Below are positions 43,872 to 54,000 of a DNA stretch of 64,000 nt, in pieces (position 1 is the first letter of the stretch; every line of letters begins with the position of its first letter). Origin of the DNA: Spirosoma utsteinense (GTDB lineage Bacteria > Bacteroidota > Bacteroidia > Cytophagales > Spirosomataceae). Below the pieces are notes generated by a model. It searched no databases, had not been told where the DNA came from, and saw only the letters and a list, made by a program, of their open reading frames with translations. The stretch is from assembly GCF_014282275.1 (NCBI RefSeq), contig NZ_VFIA01000002.1, positions 186,001-250,000 of the forward strand. The letters run 5' to 3'. Position numbers and translations under genes: made by a program.

Positions 43872-44564
43872 ATGTTGCAAAAAACCAGAGGCATTGCCCT
43901 TAGCTATATTCGTTATCGCGAGACATCCATCATTGCCCGCATTTATACCGAAGAGTTCGGCCTGCAAAGCTACATCGTCAACAGCGTCCGAACGGCCAGG
44001 AGCAAGAACAACCGCATTGCCCTATTTCAGCCGCTGACGCTGCTGGATATGGTTGTGTATCACAAGAATGATCGGGATTTGCACCGGATATCGGAAGTAA
44101 AAACGATCCAGCCGTTTCAAAGCTTGCCTTTCGATGTAGCGAAGTCGACAATTGCGATGTTCGTGACGGAGATGCTGAATAAAGTATTGAAGGAGGAAGC
44201 GAGCAGTCCCGTTTTGTTCCGCTTCCTGATCGACTCAATCCTTTTCTTGGAAGAGGCATCCGTCAACTTCGAGAATTTTCACCTCGCCTTTCTCCTAAAA
44301 TTATCCTTTTTCCTAGGTTTCGGGCCAGAGAGCGACCGCGAGTTCGAAAGTCAGCTCCGTGAAAATTCCTACCCTTTTCTACCCGACAAAGAAGTGGAAA
44401 CAGCCTTGAATATCATGTTAAAACGTCCGCTTGGCACGCCTGTTAAACTGACCAGAACCGTACGGAATGATCTTTTAGACGCCTTGGTCGCTTATTATCA
44501 AATTCATATCGACTCCATCGGCGAGGTAAAATCCCTTCCCGTACTTCGGGAAGTGCTGGGGTAA
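43872..44564 (+). CDS. recO: DNA repair protein RecO
   Basis: A 230-residue RecO, with the ATG at 43872 chosen over a TTG one codon earlier. The N-terminal OB-fold is seen as TRGIALSYIRYRETSIIARIYTEEFG read in two parts (residues 5-30), followed by the helical C-terminal domain without a clear zinc cluster, as is usual in Bacteroidota. RecO loads RecA on SSB-coated single strands with RecR. The 263-base gap upstream (43609-43871) holds nothing recognisable. Confidence 0.93.
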   Translation: MLQKTRGIALSYIRYRETSIIARIYTEEFGLQSYIVNSVRTARSKNNRIALFQPLTLLDMVVYHKNDRDLHRISEVKTIQPFQSLPFDVAKSTIAMFVTEMLNKVLKEEASSPVLFRFLIDSILFLEEASVNFENFHLAFLLKLSFFLGFGPESDREFESQLRENSYPFLPDKEVETALNIMLKRPLGTPVKLTRTVRNDLLDALVAYYQIHIDSIGEVKSLPVLREVLG

Positions 44565-44670
44565 GCAGTCATGGATTTCCGCGGCAAAGCTTTTACGAGA
44601 GCGACACAACCCGATCGCATTGGCAGTCCTGTAACAAGAATTGCCTTACCTCACCAGGGTTGGTGATTGG

Positions 44671-45402
44671 TTATACCTTACGTTTCAGTTCGAAGTTCTG
44701 TCCCAAATACAGCCGCCGAACTTGCTCGTCGTTTGCCAGTTCTTCTGCTGATCCCTGCTTTAGGATTTTGCCTTCAAACAGGAGATAAGCCCGGTCAGTT
44801 ATGGATAGCGTTTCGTTTACATTGTGGTCGGTAATGAGAATACCGATGTTGCGGTGCTTGAGTTTGGCGACTATGCTCTGGATGTCTTCAACGGCAATTG
44901 GATCGACACCAGCAAAAGGCTCATCGAGTAAAATAAATTTAGGGTCAACCGCCAGCGCGCGGGCAATCTCGGTGCGTCGGCGTTCGCCACCGGACAGGAC
45001 TTTACCCTTGCTCTTCCGAACGTGTGTCAGGCTAAACTCGTCGAGCAGTTCTTCCACTTTTTCTTTCTGCTGCGCTTTGGGCAGATCCGTCATTTCCAGT
45101 ACCGCCAGTACATTCTCTTCTACCGACAGATCTCTAAAAATAGAAGCTTCCTGCGCCAGATACCCCAGGCCCAGCCGAGCCCGTTTGTACATAGGCAGAT
45201 CAGTAACGTCAATATCGTCAATGAAGACTTTGCCGCTATTTGGTTTTACCAAACCGACGGCCATGTAGAACGAGGTTGTTTTACCCGCCCCATTCGGGCC
45301 AAGTAACCCCACAATTTCCCCTGTTTCGACCTGATACGATACGTTGTTGTTGACTAACCGGGACCCGTATTTCTTAATTAAATTTTCTGTTCTGAGAATC
45401 AT
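44671..45402 (-). CDS. lptB: LPS export ABC transporter ATPase LptB
   Basis: A 243-residue ATPase with Walker [10 protein letters not shown], signature [15 protein letters not shown] and Walker [13 protein letters not shown], the pattern of LptB, and [10 protein letters not shown] with the H-loop. It powers LptFG-driven transfer of lipopolysaccharide from the inner membrane. lptF and lptG are not adjacent. recJ lies 87 bases upstream on the same strand, so the two may be co-transcribed. Confidence 0.95.
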   Translation of the reverse strand: MILRTENLIKKYGSRLVNNNVSYQVETGEIVGLLGPNGAGKTTSFYMAVGLVKPNSGKVFIDDIDVTDLPMYKRARLGLGYLAQEASIFRDLSVEENVLAVLEMTDLPKAQQKEKVEELLDEFSLTHVRKSKGKVLSGGERRRTEIARALAVDPKFILLDEPFAGVDPIAVEDIQSIVAKLKHRNIGILITDHNVNETLSITDRAYLLFEGKILKQGSAEELANDEQVRRLYLGQNFELKRKV

Positions 45403-45489
45403 AAGTTAGTTGTTAAGTCAACCAGATGCCAGGTCAATTAGTAAAGGTATCCGCAGATTAACGCATCAACTGACCATCTCGGCCACCAG

Positions 45490-47241
45490 TCAACTAAACT
45501 TAACGTCTTTTAACATCAACTGTATGGATACGTTGCCGTTATAAAAATTCTGTTCTACCTGATAACAGATAGAAAAAGGTTTACCAGCCTGTAGCTGGCT
45601 GGCCAGGTGGCCAAACCCAAAACCAACAGCAGTCAACGTATGACCGCGGGATGAAGAGCCACCCTGAAATACATTTATTTTCAAGTGCTTTTCCTTCATA
45701 ATGATCGGTTCGTTGGCCAGATACACCTCATCCGTCATAAATACGGGCTGTGGATTGTGGGGGCCGAACGGGCCCATCTGTTTCAGGATACGGACAAGTT
45801 TGGCATCTATCTCGCTAAAATCCATGGGCAGGTCGATGTCAACCAGTGGCGTCAACTGTTCTTCCTTGATCCGGCGTGTCACCACTTCTTCGAATTTCTT
45901 TCGAAACGCGTCAATGTTGTTGACCGGCATGGTCATACCCGCAGCAAAGGTGTGTCCGCCAAACTGCTCCAGCAGATCAGCGCATTCTTCGATGGCCTCG
46001 TAAACATCGAACCCAGGCACCGACCGTGCTGATCCAGCGGCTTTGTCGTGCGACTGTGTCAGAATGATTGTTGGCCGGTGAAAGTGTTCGATACAGCGTG
46101 ATGCGACGATGCCGATTACCCCTTTATGCCAGGTAGCGTCGAACAAAACGGTCGATTTGGCACGGGTCATCGTTTCACTTTCCCGGATCATAGCCAATGC
46201 CTGTTCGGTCATGGTACTATCGAACGTCCGGCGATCATTGTTATGCTTATTGATGGCCATCGCAAAAGCATCTGCCTCCACTTCCGACTCTGCCAGCAGC
46301 AACTGTACAGCGGCTTTGGCATGCTGAATCCGGCCTGCCGCATTGATGCGTGGGCCTAACCCGAAGACCAGGTTGGTAATATCCAGTTCCCTCGAAAAGC
46401 CGGCAATTTTGATTAGCGCTTTCAGGCCGGTACGTGGCGCTGCGTTGAGACATTTTAACCCGTAGAAAGCCATAACCCGGTTTTCACCGGTAATAGGCAC
46501 AATGTCCGAGGCTATACTAACGGCTACCAGATCGAGGTAGGGATACAGTTCCTCCAGGGGTATGCCTTTGTGCAGGCAAAATGCCTGTAAGAGTTTGAAT
46601 CCGACCCCGCATCCGCTCAGTTCTTTGTAAGGGTATTGACAATCGTTGCGCTTAGGGTCCAGCACGGCGGCCGCATCGGGTAATTCGGCTCCGGGTCGAT
46701 GGTGGTCACAAATAATGAAGTCAACCCCCAGTGCCTTGGCCTCGGCCACCCGATCTACGGATTTAATACCACAGTCAAGAGCGATGATAAGTGAGAACCC
46801 ATTATTGGCAGCCCACTGAATTCCCTGCGTTGAAATCCCGTAGCCTTCTTTATACCGATCTGGAATGTAATGATCGATAGCGGAGTGGTAGTTCTTTAGA
46901 AATCCGTATACCAATGCCACCGATGTGGTACCGTCTACGTCATAATCGCCATAGATCAGAATTTTTTCTTCATGTCCCGGGAGCATCGCCCTTTGCAGGC
47001 GTATAATAGCCCGGTCCATGTCTTTCATTGCAAACGGATCGTGAAGGTGACCTATCTCGGGACGAAAAAATGCGCGGGCATCTTCGTAACTATGCACACC
47101 GCGTTGCACCAGCAGGGCGGCCAGAAAAGGACTCACGCCAAGCGAACCCGTTAAGGTTTCGATAGCCACCCGCTGTTCCATTGAATCAGGAAAGGGCTTG
47201 GTAATCCATCGTTTTAGGGGTGGTGGCGGTTGAGCTATCAT
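45490..47241 (-). CDS. recJ: Single-stranded-DNA exonuclease RecJ
   Basis: A 583-residue 5'-3' exonuclease of the DHH family. YGDYDVDGTTS (97-107), DCGIK, CDHHRPG (DHH at 179-181) and FGLGPRINAAGRIQHA provide metal ligands, and the DHHA1 part carries FGGHTFAAGMTM. It acts in recombination and mismatch repair. Its start codon is only 41 bases from that of the divergent DUF2141 gene. Confidence 0.95.
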   Translation of the reverse strand: MIAQPPPPLKRWITKPFPDSMEQRVAIETLTGSLGVSPFLAALLVQRGVHSYEDARAFFRPEIGHLHDPFAMKDMDRAIIRLQRAMLPGHEEKILIYGDYDVDGTTSVALVYGFLKNYHSAIDHYIPDRYKEGYGISTQGIQWAANNGFSLIIALDCGIKSVDRVAEAKALGVDFIICDHHRPGAELPDAAAVLDPKRNDCQYPYKELSGCGVGFKLLQAFCLHKGIPLEELYPYLDLVAVSIASDIVPITGENRVMAFYGLKCLNAAPRTGLKALIKIAGFSRELDITNLVFGLGPRINAAGRIQHAKAAVQLLLAESEVEADAFAMAINKHNNDRRTFDSTMTEQALAMIRESETMTRAKSTVLFDATWHKGVIGIVASRCIEHFHRPTIILTQSHDKAAGSARSVPGFDVYEAIEECADLLEQFGGHTFAAGMTMPVNNIDAFRKKFEEVVTRRIKEEQLTPLVDIDLPMDFSEIDAKLVRILKQMGPFGPHNPQPVFMTDEVYLANEPIIMKEKHLKINVFQGGSSSRGHTLTAVGFGFGHLASQLQAGKPFSICYQVEQNFYNGNVSIQLMLKDVKFS

Positions 47242-47282
47242 AATTGCAAGATAAATCCGTTTTTACAAAAAACACCCAGTCT

Positions 47283-47705
47283 ATGCTCATTTTGCTATCA
47301 GTTCTAAACCTGTTCCTGTCCGCATCCAGTCATCGGGACCCCCTCAAGAAGACGAACCTTAAGGTTGAAATCCAGAATGTTCGGGTAGTAAGCGGAGCTG
47401 TATATATCGGTTTGTTCCGACCCGGAAAAGACTTTCCTGAAGGAAAATCCATTGAAACAAAAAAACTGAATGTGAATAGTAAAAATGTTTACATACTCTT
47501 TTCGGTTGAACCTGGCGACTATGCCATAGCCGTTTATCACGATGAAAATGACAACGGGAAAATGGATAAGCGGGTGTTCGGTATTCCCAAAGAACCCTAC
47601 GGATTCAGTAATAATTTCAAGCCTGTTATGTCGGCCCCTAAATTCAGCGACTGCCGGTTCAGCGTTGGTGACGATGGCAAAGCCATTAGCATCAAACTAA
47701 TCTAA
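47283..47705 (+). CDS. DUF2141-domain secreted protein
   Basis: A 140-residue protein from the ATG at 47283 (a TTG frame extends to 47244), with a signal peptide MLILLSVLNLFLSASS. The DUF2141 domain shows VYIGLFRPGKDFP, AVYHDENDNGKMD and GIPKEPYGFSNN, typical of this beta-sandwich family found beside outer-membrane genes in Proteobacteria and Bacteroidota. Function unknown. A terminator hairpin follows. Confidence 0.88.
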   Translation: MLILLSVLNLFLSASSHRDPLKKTNLKVEIQNVRVVSGAVYIGLFRPGKDFPEGKSIETKKLNVNSKNVYILFSVEPGDYAIAVYHDENDNGKMDKRVFGIPKEPYGFSNNFKPVMSAPKFSDCRFSVGDDGKAISIKLI

Positions 47706-47713
47706 AATTGTAA

Positions 47714-47757
47714 AAAAAGGTAATTGGGTTAACTATTGCGTATCCAATTACCTTTTT
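47714..47757 (+). terminator. Terminator of DUF2141 gene
   Basis: AAAAAGGTAATTGG (47714-47727) pairs perfectly with CCAATTACCTTTTT (47744-47757) around a 16-base loop, giving an A-rich stem base followed by a T-run, as in a usual rho-independent terminator. Confidence 0.85.
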
Positions 47758-47782
47758 CCTTTTACCAACCACATTTTATCCG

Positions 47783-47790
47783 TAGTTTTG
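47783..47790 (+). promoter_or_regulatory. -7 box (TAGTTTTG) of guaB
   Basis: TAGTTTTG matches TAnnTTTG 32 bases before the guaB ATG. The -33 position reads TTT rather than TTG. The expected start of transcription coincides with the left arm of the hairpin that follows. Confidence 0.5.
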
Positions 47791-47792
47791 TC

Positions 47793-47822
47793 TGGCAAAT
47801 AACATCCCTTGTTTATTTGCCA
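47793..47822 (+). promoter_or_regulatory. Hairpin across guaB leader up to the start codon
   Basis: TGGCAAATAA (47793-47802) pairs perfectly with TTATTTGCCA (47813-47822) around a 10-base loop. The right arm ends on the A of the guaB ATG, so the mRNA 5' end could fold over the start region. Confidence 0.6.
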
Positions 47823-49294
47823 TGAGCTTAGATACCAGCAAGTTTCTCTACGAGGCTCTTACCTACGACGACGTACTGCTTCTGCCTGCCTACTCGGAGG
47901 TTCTTCCCCGCGATACAACAACCGTTACCCAGCTTACCCGTACAATCAGTTTGAACATTCCGCTTATTTCGGCGGCAATGGACACCGTTACGGAATCGTC
48001 ACTGGCTATTGCTATGGCGCAGGAAGGTGGCATCGGCATTATCCACAAAAACATGAGCGTGGAAGCGCAGGCCGATGAAGTCCGTAAGGTCAAACGGTCG
48101 GAAAGTGGAATGATCATTGACCCCATCACGCTACTCGAAACGGCAACACTGGCCGACGCGCTCAAAATCATGCGCGAATTCAAAATTGGCGGTATCCCGG
48201 TCGTTGACGAAAACAATAAACTGGTTGGCATTCTTACCAACCGCGACCTTCGTTTTCAGAGTGACCTAGCCCAGCCGGTTACGGATATTATGACCCGTAA
48301 CAACCTCATCACGGCGCGGGAAGGACTAACCCTTGAAGAAGCCGAAAGTATTCTGCAACAGTACCGCATCGAGAAATTACCCATTGTCAACGACGATTAC
48401 CAGTTGGTTGGCCTGATTACCTACAAAGACATTCTCAAGAAAAAAAGCCACCCTAACGCCTGTAAAGATGAGTTGGGTCGGTTACGCGTAGGCGCGGCTG
48501 TAGGCGTAACGCCCGACCTGCACCGGCGCATAGAAGCCCTCGTTAAAGCGGGCGTCGATGTGATTAGCGTCGATACCGCACACGGTCACTCGAAGGGTGT
48601 TCTGGACGCGGTACGGGGTATTAAACAACAGTTTCCGAAGCTTCAGGTTATTGCCGGCAACGTAGCAACGGGCGAGGGAGCCAAAGCCCTGGCCGACGCC
48701 GGTGCCGATGCCGTTAAAGTAGGCGTTGGACCCGGCAGTATCTGCACGACCCGCATCATTGCGGGTATTGGCATGCCACAGCTTACGGCCGTTTACGAAT
48801 CGGCAAAGGCTTTGCAGGGTACAGGTGTCCCCATCATTGCCGACGGTGGTATTCGCTTTTCGGGCGACATTACCAAAGCCCTCGCGGGCGGAGCCAGTAC
48901 GGTAATGATCGGCTCTTTGCTGGCCGGCACCGAAGAAGCCCCCGGCGAAGTGGTATTGTACGAAGGACGCCGGTTTAAAACCTACCGGGGTATGGGATCC
49001 GTGGAAGCAATGGAAGACGGTTCCAAAGACCGGTACTTTCAGGATGCTGAAGACGATATCAAGAAACTCGTTCCGGAAGGTATCGTTGGACGGGTACCTA
49101 TCAAGGGGCGGGTATCTGAAATCGTGTACCAGATGGTTGGCGGTCTCAAAGCCGGTATGGGTTATTGTGGCACCATTGATATTCCAGCGCTTCAGCAGGC
49201 CAAGTTTGTGAAGATAACATCGGCCGGTGTGCGCGAAAGCCACCCCCACGACATCCAGATTCAAAAGGAAGCGCCAAACTACTCGGCCCGCTAG
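47822..49294 (+). CDS. guaB: Inosine-5'-monophosphate dehydrogenase
   Basis: A 490-residue IMPDH that oxidises IMP to XMP with NAD, the committed step to GMP. It has [13 protein letters not shown] at the N-terminus, two CBS domains (about 95-205), and the active-site loop [12 protein letters not shown] with Cys308. The flap region holds RYFQ and [12 protein letters not shown]. The CBS domains are likely to give allosteric control by purine nucleotides. It converges on the phosphoesterase gene across a long palindrome. Confidence 0.98.
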   Translation: MSLDTSKFLYEALTYDDVLLLPAYSEVLPRDTTTVTQLTRTISLNIPLISAAMDTVTESSLAIAMAQEGGIGIIHKNMSVEAQADEVRKVKRSESGMIIDPITLLETATLADALKIMREFKIGGIPVVDENNKLVGILTNRDLRFQSDLAQPVTDIMTRNNLITAREGLTLEEAESILQQYRIEKLPIVNDDYQLVGLITYKDILKKKSHPNACKDELGRLRVGAAVGVTPDLHRRIEALVKAGVDVISVDTAHGHSKGVLDAVRGIKQQFPKLQVIAGNVATGEGAKALADAGADAVKVGVGPGSICTTRIIAGIGMPQLTAVYESAKALQGTGVPIIADGGIRFSGDITKALAGGASTVMIGSLLAGTEEAPGEVVLYEGRRFKTYRGMGSVEAMEDGSKDRYFQDAEDDIKKLVPEGIVGRVPIKGRVSEIVYQMVGGLKAGMGYCGTIDIPALQQAKFVKITSAGVRESHPHDIQIQKEAPNYSAR

Positions 49295-49303
49295 CATTGA
49301 CAG

Positions 49304-49375
49304 TTAGGTCTATAAAACTGAATGCCCGTTGTGCAGTCTATCCTGCGCAACGGGCATTCAGTTTTATAGACCTAA
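49304..49375. repeat. 33-bp inverted repeat at guaB/phosphoesterase junction
   Basis: Arms 49304-49336 and 49343-49375 pair at all 33 positions, one as G-T, with a 6-base loop. The right arm includes the stop codon and last codons of the minus-strand gene. Confidence 0.95.
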
Positions 49376-50101
49376 ATAATGGACCGTACTGGTCACCCCG
49401 TGTGAGGTGAGGTTAATTTCGCGAACACCGACGTAATAGTTGTCAACAACCATGGTGTCTGGGTCGTGTTTCATCTGTAGAAACGTAGACGGGGTCAGTA
49501 ACGCCAGCAAATTGCCGCGCTGAACTGCCTTCTCGACATGATAATGGCCACACACCACCGTGACATGGCAAGCCAAGTCACGCACGATGTCCATGAATTG
49601 CTCGCTCTGCCGAAATGGGTAGTTCGTATCCATGTAGGTCACGTCGGCAGGCAAAGGCGGGTGATGCATAAAAATCAGCAGGTTATTTCCCTGAAGCGCG
49701 TCTATATAATCCCGCAACCATTGCCACTGTGTGGGCGAAAACGCTCCGCTAGCCGAATCCAGAAACAAAGCAGGCCGGCCTTCGAGGGGCAGGGCATAAT
49801 AGAGTTCGGTACCGTGTAAATGGTGGTCTAAGTTGAATACCTCCGCTATGAGCGCCGAGCTATCGTGGTTGCCTGCAATGACCCGGTATGGATACGGTAA
49901 GTTATCCAGTTGCTGCTTTATCCACTCGTAGGTGGCCCGATCGGCGGTTTCCAGACACAGGTCACCACCAATAACCAGGCAAGCGGGCTTGATCTCGGGC
50001 AGGAAAGCCAGCGCTTTCAGGAAATTCTCCCGAACATCGACACCCTGCGGCTTTTCACCGACGGCACCGATGTGAATGTCAGTGATAAACGCAATCCTCA
50101 T
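49364..50101 (-). CDS. Metallophosphoesterase
   Basis: A 245-residue calcineurin-like phosphoesterase with all five metal-site blocks: DIHIGA, GGDLCLE, AGNHDS, FMHHPPLP and GHYHVEK. It resembles the CpdA/Icc group (3',5'-cyclic nucleotide phosphodiesterase-like), but substrate is open. Its start overlaps the mazG stop by 4 bases, so the two are translationally coupled. Confidence 0.9.
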   Translation of the reverse strand: MRIAFITDIHIGAVGEKPQGVDVRENFLKALAFLPEIKPACLVIGGDLCLETADRATYEWIKQQLDNLPYPYRVIAGNHDSSALIAEVFNLDHHLHGTELYYALPLEGRPALFLDSASGAFSPTQWQWLRDYIDALQGNNLLIFMHHPPLPADVTYMDTNYPFRQSEQFMDIVRDLACHVTVVCGHYHVEKAVQRGNLLALLTPSTFLQMKHDPDTMVVDNYYVGVREINLTSHGVTSTVHYLGL

Positions 50102-50934
50102 ACCGTTTTTGCTTCGTTCCAGTAAATGTCCATTTCAGCCAGCGTCATGTCAGCCAGTGCTTTGCCATTCGCTTTAGCCCGCTCTTCCAGATACTGAAAG
50201 CGTTTGATAAACTTTTTGTTTGTGCGTTCGAGCGCTGTTTCAGGATTTATGTCGATGAAGCGGGCATAGTTGACGAGTGAAAACAACAGGTCGCCAAACT
50301 CACCTTCCGCCCGTTGCTCATCGATAGGTTGACCCGTATCGACGTTGAATTCCGCTTTGAACTCCTGCATTTCCTCTTCTACCTTCTCCCAAACCTGCTG
50401 TTTCTCCTCCCAGTCGAAACCCGCGCCCCGTGCTTTCTCCTGAATACGCATGGCTTTTACGAGCGCAGGCAATGAGCCCGGTACGCCACCCAGCACCGAC
50501 TTGTTTCCTTCCTTCAGCTTAAGTTGCTCCCAGTTCGCCTTTACTTTTTCCTCCGTATCGGCCACCACTTTATCCCCGTTAGCATCGCCGTAAATATGCG
50601 GGTGACGACTGATAAGCTTATCACAAACACCATTCAGAACGTCGGCCATGTCGAAGCGCGCTGAGGGATCAATTGCTGGTTCGGACGCAATTTTGGCGTA
50701 GAAAACCAGGTGTAACTGAATATCACCCAGCTCCTTCCGAATTTCGGTAAGGTCTTTCTCCATAATGGCGTCGGAGAGCTCATACGTCTCTTCAATGGTC
50801 AGATGGCGCAGGCTTTCCAGCGTTTGTTTGCGGTCCCAGGGACACTGTTCACGCAGTTCGTCCATGATGGTCAAAAGGCGGTCAAAAGCCATCAGCTGCG
50901 CCTGACGGCGGGGAGTCATTTCGGTAAACGTCAT
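50098..50934 (-). CDS. mazG: Nucleoside triphosphate pyrophosphohydrolase MazG
   Basis: A 278-residue all-helical MazG with two tandem domains: CPWDRKQTLESLRHLTIEE with EETYEL and KELGDIQLH in the first, and EEEMQEFKAE with GEFGDLLFSLVNYAR in the second, supplying the EExxE..ExxD metal ligands. It hydrolyses noncanonical and canonical NTPs to NMP and pyrophosphate and limits misincorporation and (p)ppGpp effects. First gene of a two-gene unit with the phosphoesterase. Confidence 0.95.
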   Translation of the reverse strand: MTFTEMTPRRQAQLMAFDRLLTIMDELREQCPWDRKQTLESLRHLTIEETYELSDAIMEKDLTEIRKELGDIQLHLVFYAKIASEPAIDPSARFDMADVLNGVCDKLISRHPHIYGDANGDKVVADTEEKVKANWEQLKLKEGNKSVLGGVPGSLPALVKAMRIQEKARGAGFDWEEKQQVWEKVEEEMQEFKAEFNVDTGQPIDEQRAEGEFGDLLFSLVNYARFIDINPETALERTNKKFIKRFQYLEERAKANGKALADMTLAEMDIYWNEAKTV

Positions 50935-51041
50935 ACAGTAAAGATAACGGAAAAGCAGGAATGGCAGCGGGTGAACTTACACCTGCTTTCTCCAACCCGT
51001 TTCAACCCGACTGACGGTAAGGAGTAAACAAAACAGCTCTC

Positions 51042-54000
51042 CTACCGCACAATCAGTTCAAATGTCCGTACCCGTTGCCCTGTTGCGCCGACAAGCAGGG
51101 CCGTTTTATCGTTCACCCGCAGTGTTTTCAGATCACGCACATCACCGTTCCAGAACAGGCCTGATACTGGCATTGGCACATAGGAGAACTGTCCCTTACC
51201 CCGATTCAGGAACAACTGCCCCCGATTGGCATCGGACTTCCCGATGCGAACCCGATTGTATTCGAGGTTGCCGCCAACCAGTACGTCCAGCAATCCATCC
51301 GCATTCACATCCACGGCCGCGAAGGCATAGGCCGGGGCAAACTGCGCTTCGGCGGGTAATGGTAATTGGGTGAATGTACCCTTGTCGTTACGGAACAGCA
51401 TCGTTTGTAGTTCGCGGGCGTCGAGTTTAGACGCCTTGCTTAACTCGTCTGTCGTAAACAGATCCGTAATGGTGGCTTTCGAATACCCGGTGTAATCCGT
51501 AAATTTTTTACGAAGGCTTACAACCTGATCGAGCATTTCATCCCGCGCATTAAACGGATATTCCTGCTTTTCTTCATAGCTGGTCATGACAGGCACGACT
51601 GCTCCCGAAGAACTGGTCATGCCGTACAAGCCCAGCGGCTGGTCCTTCCCTACCCGCAACTGGCTGTTCTGCCCGGCATTGGCGGCCAAAATATCCTGGT
51701 CGCCATCATTATCGAAGTCACGGACCAGCAACCGGTTCCAGCAACCGGTCATTCCAGGCAACGCCTGATCGAGTGGCATCAACAGATTGTTTCGGTAGGT
51801 GAAGGCCTGCAAAGGCCCGAAATCAACAGCGATAAACAGCGCCGGGCGGGCCCCGCGGGTGAGCGTTACAAAAGCAGCATCGGTTACCATGCCTAGTTTA
51901 CGCAGTGCCGGTTGCTGGCCGGTCACGTCCGAGAAAATTCCACGGCCATTATTCAGCAATAAGTGGCTGACGGGCGTTTCTGGATAACGGCCCGGTACTA
52001 CCCGAGCACCAATAAACAGGTCCAGGTCGCCATCGGTGTCTACATCGGCCACCCGGATGCAGGATGCGCTCACGCGCAGCCGAGGAAATGAGGGTGCTTT
52101 TATCAATAGTCCCTTACCATCATTCAGGTACAAGCGCGGTGCCAGCCGTTCATCGTCGGCCGCCAGTTCATAACCGGCGCTACAAACAGCCAGATCCAAA
52201 TCGCCATCGCCGTCGGCGTCGAACCACTCAGCCCCGGCATCTTCACAAGCGCGGTCGGCTACAAGCGCGGGCTGCGGCATGGGCACAAACTGGCCCGCTC
52301 GCTGTAAGAGTACCTGCCCGCCCTGTCCACGTCCGCCCCCTACAAACACATCATCCAGGCCATCACCGTTAATGTCGGCAGTAGCAAAACGCGGACCCGT
52401 CTGCGAAAGCATGTGCGGCAGTAAAGGCTGAATCTTGAAGTCATTGACCGAATCCTCCCGATTCACCACGTCCATTAGGTCGACGGCTTGCCAGTACGGC
52501 ACCGGTGTCGGCAGCACTGTTTTTACTGTGGGAGCATACGGGATGGTCAATTTATTTCCGGCAACAGATTGAACAGACTGGGTTGCTCCATCGGCCCAGC
52601 GTACCTGTACGGAATCGGCCCGTAGCGCTGTTCCCAACCCAAATAGTAAAGGTCCATACAGGGCGGACTGAAAACCCCGCACCGGCTGAAACTCCTGCAC
52701 CTGCATCCGGCCACCTGCCCAGATACTTACCCGAGCGCCAATCAATCGGGCCGGGTTCGGGCTTAGAAGCCGAACTGTCAGGTGGTGGTTCGCGCTAAGC
52801 CGGTCGCTATGGTTCTGATAGATACCAGCTTCGGCGTTGACCTGGTTGACAACCAGATCCAGGTCACCATCGTTGTCGAGATCGGCATAAATGGCTCCAT
52901 TCGATTGGTTCGGCTCGTTGAATCCCCAATCGGCAGTTTTGTTTTCGAAGGTTAGCCTGCCCGTATTCCGGAACATATAATCCGGCTCATTGATACTGGG
53001 CATCTTCGCAATAACGGCCATAGGGTCAGGCTCCGTACCGGTTCCTCTCGCCTTCAGCTGCTCGTCCATCGTGAATTTCAGGAACTCCATGTTGGTATAA
53101 TCACGGGCGTATCCATTGGTGACGAACAAGTCTTTCCAGCCATCGTTGTCAAAGTCGGCAAACAGGCCTGCCCAGCTCCAGTCGGTGTTGGAGACGCCGG
53201 CCAATTGGCCAATTTCGGAGAAAACAGGAATGGAAGGGGCTAAAGGGGGCCTGGCTGTTTTTTTCTCTTTTCCTTTTTCTGCCTGCCATTCCCCCATATT
53301 CAGTTGCACCATATTCCGCATGGTCTGGTGATGGAACCCGGCTTGCAGCAGTTGCTGGTATTTATCGTAGTTATCGTCACCGGCGGTTAGTTTGATCCGC
53401 TCGTTTCGTTCGGGAAGCATATCGAGCGTAAGCAAATCCATCCGGCCGTCATTATTGATGTCGGCCGCATCGGACCCCATCGAATAGAGCGATGTATGGC
53501 CCATTGCATCGCGCACCGACTCCTGAAACGTACCATCCTGCTTATTGATGTAGAGGTAGTCATTTTCGTTATAATCGTTCGACACATACAGGTCGGGCCA
53601 ACCATCGTTATTGAAATCGCTCACGGCTACACCGAGGCCAAAGCTCAACACGTTGGCTATCAAACCCGACTGCGCCGAAACATCGACAAACTTGCCCTTC
53701 TGATTCTGAAACAGTCTGCTGGAGTAGTTGGCATTCGTCTGCTGTTTGAAGCGGCTGATCATGCGGCTAAATCCGGCAAACTCCTGCACTGAATGGTTAA
53801 GCAGGAAACAGTCCAGATCACCATCGCGGTCGTAGTCGAAGAAGGCCGCCTGCGTCGAATAGCCCGGATCATCGAGACCATACTCGGCTGCTTTTTCCGA
53901 AAATGTAGGGTACCCGTCCCGTGTATTTCGGTTATTGATAAAGAGCAGATTCCGGCGAAGGCGGGAGTCTGTTGCGGCCGAACGGCATACATACAGATCG

